The notes beneath the pieces are model-generated. The model was given only the letters and a program-made list of their open reading frames with translations. It did no database searches and had not been told where the DNA came from. Positions 60,208 to 64,000 of a DNA stretch of 64,000 nt are shown in pieces. Source of the stretch: Dermanyssus gallinae (lineage: Eukaryota > Arthropoda > Arachnida > Mesostigmata > Dermanyssidae); assembly GCA_003439945.1 (NCBI GenBank), contig QVRM01007011.1, positions 25,097 through 89,096 on the forward strand, written 5' to 3'. The number at the start of each line of letters is the position of its first letter. The first letter of the stretch is position 1. The position numbers and the translations under genes are program-made.

Positions 60208-60539
60208 CATACGCGTGCGCATACATAACCTTGTGCTAGAACAAGTTCACAAACTAGACGTCATGGGTTTTATGAAACAGCGGGTCAGTGTTCACCACTT
60301 TATTCTTCCATTCAGGCATCTGTTCGTTGAAACTGCTGTTTACGGTACAACGTACAATTTTTGTAAGTACTCAATAAATAGCGGATCTCCGCTAGTTCGC
60401 ACTAGCCTCAACAGTTTAGCCAGTAGACTAACCTGCTAAGACAAGTGCGTTAGACTCTAAACGCTTTCTTTAGAACAGGCTTTATTCACTGATAGTTCAT
60501 AAGGATCTTCATTACTCTGAAATAATTGTATCTTGAACG

Positions 60540-60800
60540 TCCTGAAAGACTTCACGTTGAAATTTGATTTTTTTGTCTTATATATATTGATCTTAAACTT
60601 GTTTTTTTCTTGATGTAATGCTTCAGAGCTACAAGGGACTGCTGCAGGTGAAACCGGCTGCAGGACTATGGCACCAGCTTATCCGCATACATAGGGGAGT
60701 CCACCTGTGAGTGGTACACCGTGTATCTTTCCAGGAAGACCGTTCACCAGCACCGGAAACAGCAGGGGGCTAAGATTATCACCTTGAGCAAGTAGTCTGT
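60540..60800 (-). pseudogene. reverse transcriptase relic with a QGDNLSPLLF motif
   Basis: On the - strand from about 60790 the reading is QGDNLSPLLFPVLVNGLPGK. This is the conserved (P)QGxxLSPLLF...NxL motif of reverse transcriptases, and IHGVPLTGGLPYV follows. A stop interrupts the region where the catalytic YADD box is expected. Further on, FKINIYKTKKSNFNV matches the NxxKTK block. The order and spacing are right for a non-LTR (or related) retroelement; the copy is defective. Confidence 0.65.
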
Positions 60801-61019
60801 TTAATCGCCCTATGTTCAGCAGCTTGCTCATCTATGATGACTTGTTCCCTCTGTGAAATGCCTTCAAGAAGTTCTACTTTATTCAATGAAACCTCCGGGG
60901 TCTTCCGGGGCGGTGCTTTCATTCTACCGTCGACTACACGTGCTTTCATGTTTTGTGAGACATCGTTTACAACTCGTTTATAGTTACGGCTTAATGTTAT
61001 ATGATTAAACATCGTCTCA

Positions 61020-62585
61020 GAACGGCTTTTTGCTAAGATGTATGCTTGAATCTTATAATTTTTGCAAGAAACGCACTGCTGATTGCAATATGGTGCGTAC
61101 TTTCGGTTTGCTCGTCTTGGCCGATAGCGTTAGTAGCATAAGATTTCACACAGCTGGCACTGGGATCACAGAAATATACCTCGGAAGGTAAAGTTCAGGC
61201 CCTATAATAGCCATATGAGTCAAACTATCTACTCTTTACTCAATCCAGTGATCGACTTCTTCCGGTGTACGTCGTGTACGTTTATATGGAGATCGCTTAG
61301 ATCAACAAGTAGGAGAGCAGACTTTATGACATCACCAGCAGGTGGTTGGGGGGCCACGAGCTCCATGCAAAGTTTATTTGCGTGAATGTATTTACCGAGC
61401 CCCTGGCGTTTCGGCGTAGTTGTGGTTTTATCTCCGCATTTTACTGTAACGTTAAATAACCAAATACAGGCTATTTAAATCCAGTAACTGCGAAACCAAT
61501 CAATTGTTCACCATGTTTGACGTCTCCTTCAGGACCTAAGTAAGCAAATATATCAATAGGACCCACCCTTCTGTGGATTATCGCCAGGACCACCGCCATC
61601 AGAATAACGCTTTGGCAGCGACGAAGTAGTACACAATCTTATTAAATCCATAGTCCTCAACAGTTTGGCGAATGGCAATTGTCTGGAAAGTGTCTTCAGT
61701 TTTTAAGCATACGGTTCAAGTCTCTACTCAAACGAACTGGTAAATCAGTTGGAATAATTGCAACGGCACGGCCAATCTTTTCAAGTATTTTCTCAACGGA
61801 GTACCAACTTCACTATTTATTTTTCCTCTTTTTGTCGTCTTTGTATATCCAAGTAAAAGATAATTAGGAGATGTTGTCTTTAGACAGTAGAATCCTCGCC
61901 TGTTTAAAAAGGAGGCCGATCAGCAGAGACTCCTCCTATTGGTCGGCCATGCTGGCCCTAAAGCACTTATCCGGCTTTAGACAAATATAGTATTAGGTGC
62001 TTTTGCACCCTCCTGGCCTCGTGTATCACTTCTAACCGAGTTCTGTGATTCAGATTTATCATTGCGAGCTGCTGACTATTAGGCAGCTGCACCCGCAATG
62101 GACCCCGTAGCTTCTTTACTAAAATATCGTCGAAGAGTAAAGCCCTCTTTTCGTCCTCCTTTTATATATCACATTTATTTCACTCATATTGAGTATGTAT
62201 GTAGCATTTACACTTATACCGTTGTCAGCTGTTCTCGACATGCTATTCGCGAGAGGCAGTGCAATCTCTTCGCTAGGGCCGGGCAGGCAGAAGCATGATA
62301 CTTCTTACACTTCTGAGAGCACAGTCGACAATCGCACTCCGTGTACTTCTCGTGGAAGTTCGTATTCGAAAAGACCAGGTGATGGTAGCCACGAGCTATG
62401 TATCTGGTATAGACGTGACGATTGTCACATGCAAGACTAGACTAGAGGTGAGAAGCACTGAACATATCCAGGTATCCAATCTCTCGTCGGACTTGTTCAG
62501 CCTTATTTTCCCATTCCGAAATAATGCCTTCGAATGGTACTGTACGCAGCGTCCTCAACCTCAATCGAATTAACTCAGCAGGCCG
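61020..62585. other. no gene recognised, probable retroelement debris
   Basis: No supported gene. It lies between two reverse transcriptase relics of the same orientation and may be decayed sequence from one of them. Confidence 0.35.
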
Positions 62586-62589
62586 GTGC

Positions 62590-63250
62590 TCAGCCTGACA
62601 GTAAGTACTTAAGGCAGCTTCTTAGTTGCATTAACAGGCAAAGTACTCGCTTCATGTACATTGTGAAACACTTTTCAAGTAAACCAAAGTTTGCCCGAGT
62701 GAGGTGTCCCCATACTCTGTCAAAACCATACATTAGCTTTGGGACAATCTTGAGATGGAAAAGTGGCACTGCCGTCTGAACGGACAGTCCGCCGAACGTC
62801 GCCGACCTCTCCATACAGAAAGGCTAAGGCTGTGCGCTTGGTCTTTATGACGTTTATTTGAGCCCCCTTGCAACAAGGAACACTTCTGCCAGGGAGGTGA
62901 TGCGCTTAAATGGCACCCAGGGTCGTGATGAGCAATTACTTTTCATCTGCGTATATCACAATTATGGCCTTCTGGAACTCTTGTGGAATATAGTCGACGA
63001 AATCGGAAGCGGAGAGTGAAGGAGACGCAGCTCGGCAGGTACCCTTGCGAGTTCCCACATTTGCCATACCGGCAACACTTACTGCTTACCTGTATTAGTA
63101 AGGTGTCCTCTCAAAGAAGCTCAAAATTGAGCTTAGAAGATAGCCATTAACCCCTGCGTGTCGGAGTAAATTCACTAGGAGATCTCAAGGTGCTTTGTCA
63201 AGGCTTTGACACAGTTTATGAATCTTTTTGTCCTCTGTAAAAGCCCAGTC
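62590..63250 (-). pseudogene. CR1-like reverse transcriptase relic with YADE at the active site
   Basis: Read on the - strand from high to low coordinates: DKAPRDLLVNLLRHAGVNG (palm helix), IVIYADE at about 62960 where YADD is expected, QINVIKTKRTALAFLYG (NxxKTK block), then LFHLKIVPKLMYGFDRVWGH and KRVLCL (thumb). Several stops and frameshifts lie between. The blocks are in the correct order for a CR1/Jockey-clade reverse transcriptase. The altered active site and stops make it inactive. Confidence 0.7.
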
Positions 63251-64000
63251 GCCGATCACCCGTCTGCCGATTTCTTTCTAACGCCGAGTTATTCGAGGCA
63301 AAATGCTGCCGCTCAGTGGATCACGAGAACACATCTGTACCCATCAGGATTTTGCTGTGCGAGGGTCTGGATGGCGGCTGATAGGCACTACGAATTAAAG
63401 TAGTATCTAATAAGCTCTAGCTAAATTCTACTTAACAGGCACTGTAAGTGTTTTGGTGATAGTGTATTAGTGAAATTATTCGCACTTGAACGTTCTCCAT
63501 AACTACCGATCACTCACGAATCGCACCGGCACGTCTACATGCTGCTACTCTGTTTAACTGTAACCGACAGCCGTTTTGGAGAGTGGGACATCCGGTTATA
63601 AAAGTTAGAAAATTATATTTTCCTATATTTTCCAAGGCATAAAGAACTGCGGAAGTTATTAAGGTAGTTCTAGAAGCAACATTCTGCCCGTGGTAAACTA
63701 ACTTTATAAACGCCGCGGAGCGACCAATAAAACGACCAGTAACCAACAACATTCTGCAGAGCGCAACAAAACATCTTAACTGAGCAGCACTGAATGTTAT
63801 GTGATGTAATAAACCTGGTATAATGCCTTCACAGTTCCATTGAAATAATCTAAGTGCCGAGCTCTTGTCTTGAGCACGTTGCGCTTGCCGTAATACTTGT
63901 GCCTCAGTTGCTGCTGCACAGCAGATTTTAATTTTCTTATTATTTCTCCGGTAACGCCAGAGAGCAGAGAAAGAACCAACTTTTTCCTTGGGTAGCTCAT
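63250..64000. other. no gene recognised
   Basis: No supported gene. A - strand frame at 63797-64000 runs off the window edge (ends VKALYQVYYIT) and could be part of something beyond it. Confidence 0.35.

Overview
This window is eukaryotic and most likely from an arthropod; a mite or tick is my guess, not something the sequence proves. The evidence is spliced genes with GT-AG introns, animal-type proteins (COG8, RPAP3, HMG20), mariner and Tc3-like transposons, non-LTR retrotransposon debris, a short CTAGG/TTAGG run, and a very high density of (TA)n, (CAA)n and (CTG)n microsatellites. There is no operon-like organisation.

I can support four protein genes. (1) COG8, the Golgi tethering subunit, on the + strand at 7262-12418. 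It has two coding exons. The 3.0 kb intron carries a 1.3 kb mariner element, and exon 2 needs one frameshift near 11.6-11.7 kb. (2) An HMG20A/HMG20B-type HMG-box protein on the + strand at 24698-38054, in seven coding exons whose splice phases all agree. It gives 509 residues: AT-hook-like basic stretch, HMG box, Q/H-rich insert, conserved FDIPIFTEEF block and coiled coil. (3) An intronless RPAP3/spaghetti co-chaperone gene at 25822-27243, nested on the same strand in intron 1 of the HMG20 gene. (4) A large unrecognised Ser/Thr-rich, mucin-like protein on the - strand (44037-47946), with one giant 3.4 kb exon plus a short last exon; its 5' end is not found.

Much of the rest is transposon-derived. 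There is a mariner (8716-10042), a Tc3-like relic (27.9-29.1 kb), a tRNA-derived SINE family (5.8-6.1 and 50.2-50.4 kb), and two families of foldback/MITE-like elements with CAGGGTGT termini (36.5-37.5, 42.0-43.1 and 56.5-57.1 kb). Scattered pieces of non-LTR reverse transcriptases lie at 1.8, 13.5, 49.2-49.7, 60.5-60.8 and 62.6-63.2 kb. Four fragments of one retroelement tail family lie at 33.0-33.7, 40.4-41.8, 50.5 and 55.4 kb. That tail has a CCHC knuckle and an RPDG...WD block resembling restriction-like endonuclease domains, and copies end in (ATT)n runs.

The 14.9-24.6 kb and 51.4-54.1 kb regions are GC-richer and packed with CAA/CAG/GTT/CTG triplets without convincing coding exons. The first is a good candidate for the promoter and untranslated leader exons of the HMG20 gene, because the first coding exon has a splice acceptor 12 nt before its ATG. 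I did not find a clearly novel system; the most unusual signals are the nested gene, the retroelement tail family with tandem (ATT)n junctions, the SINE head-to-head palindrome and the foldback elements.
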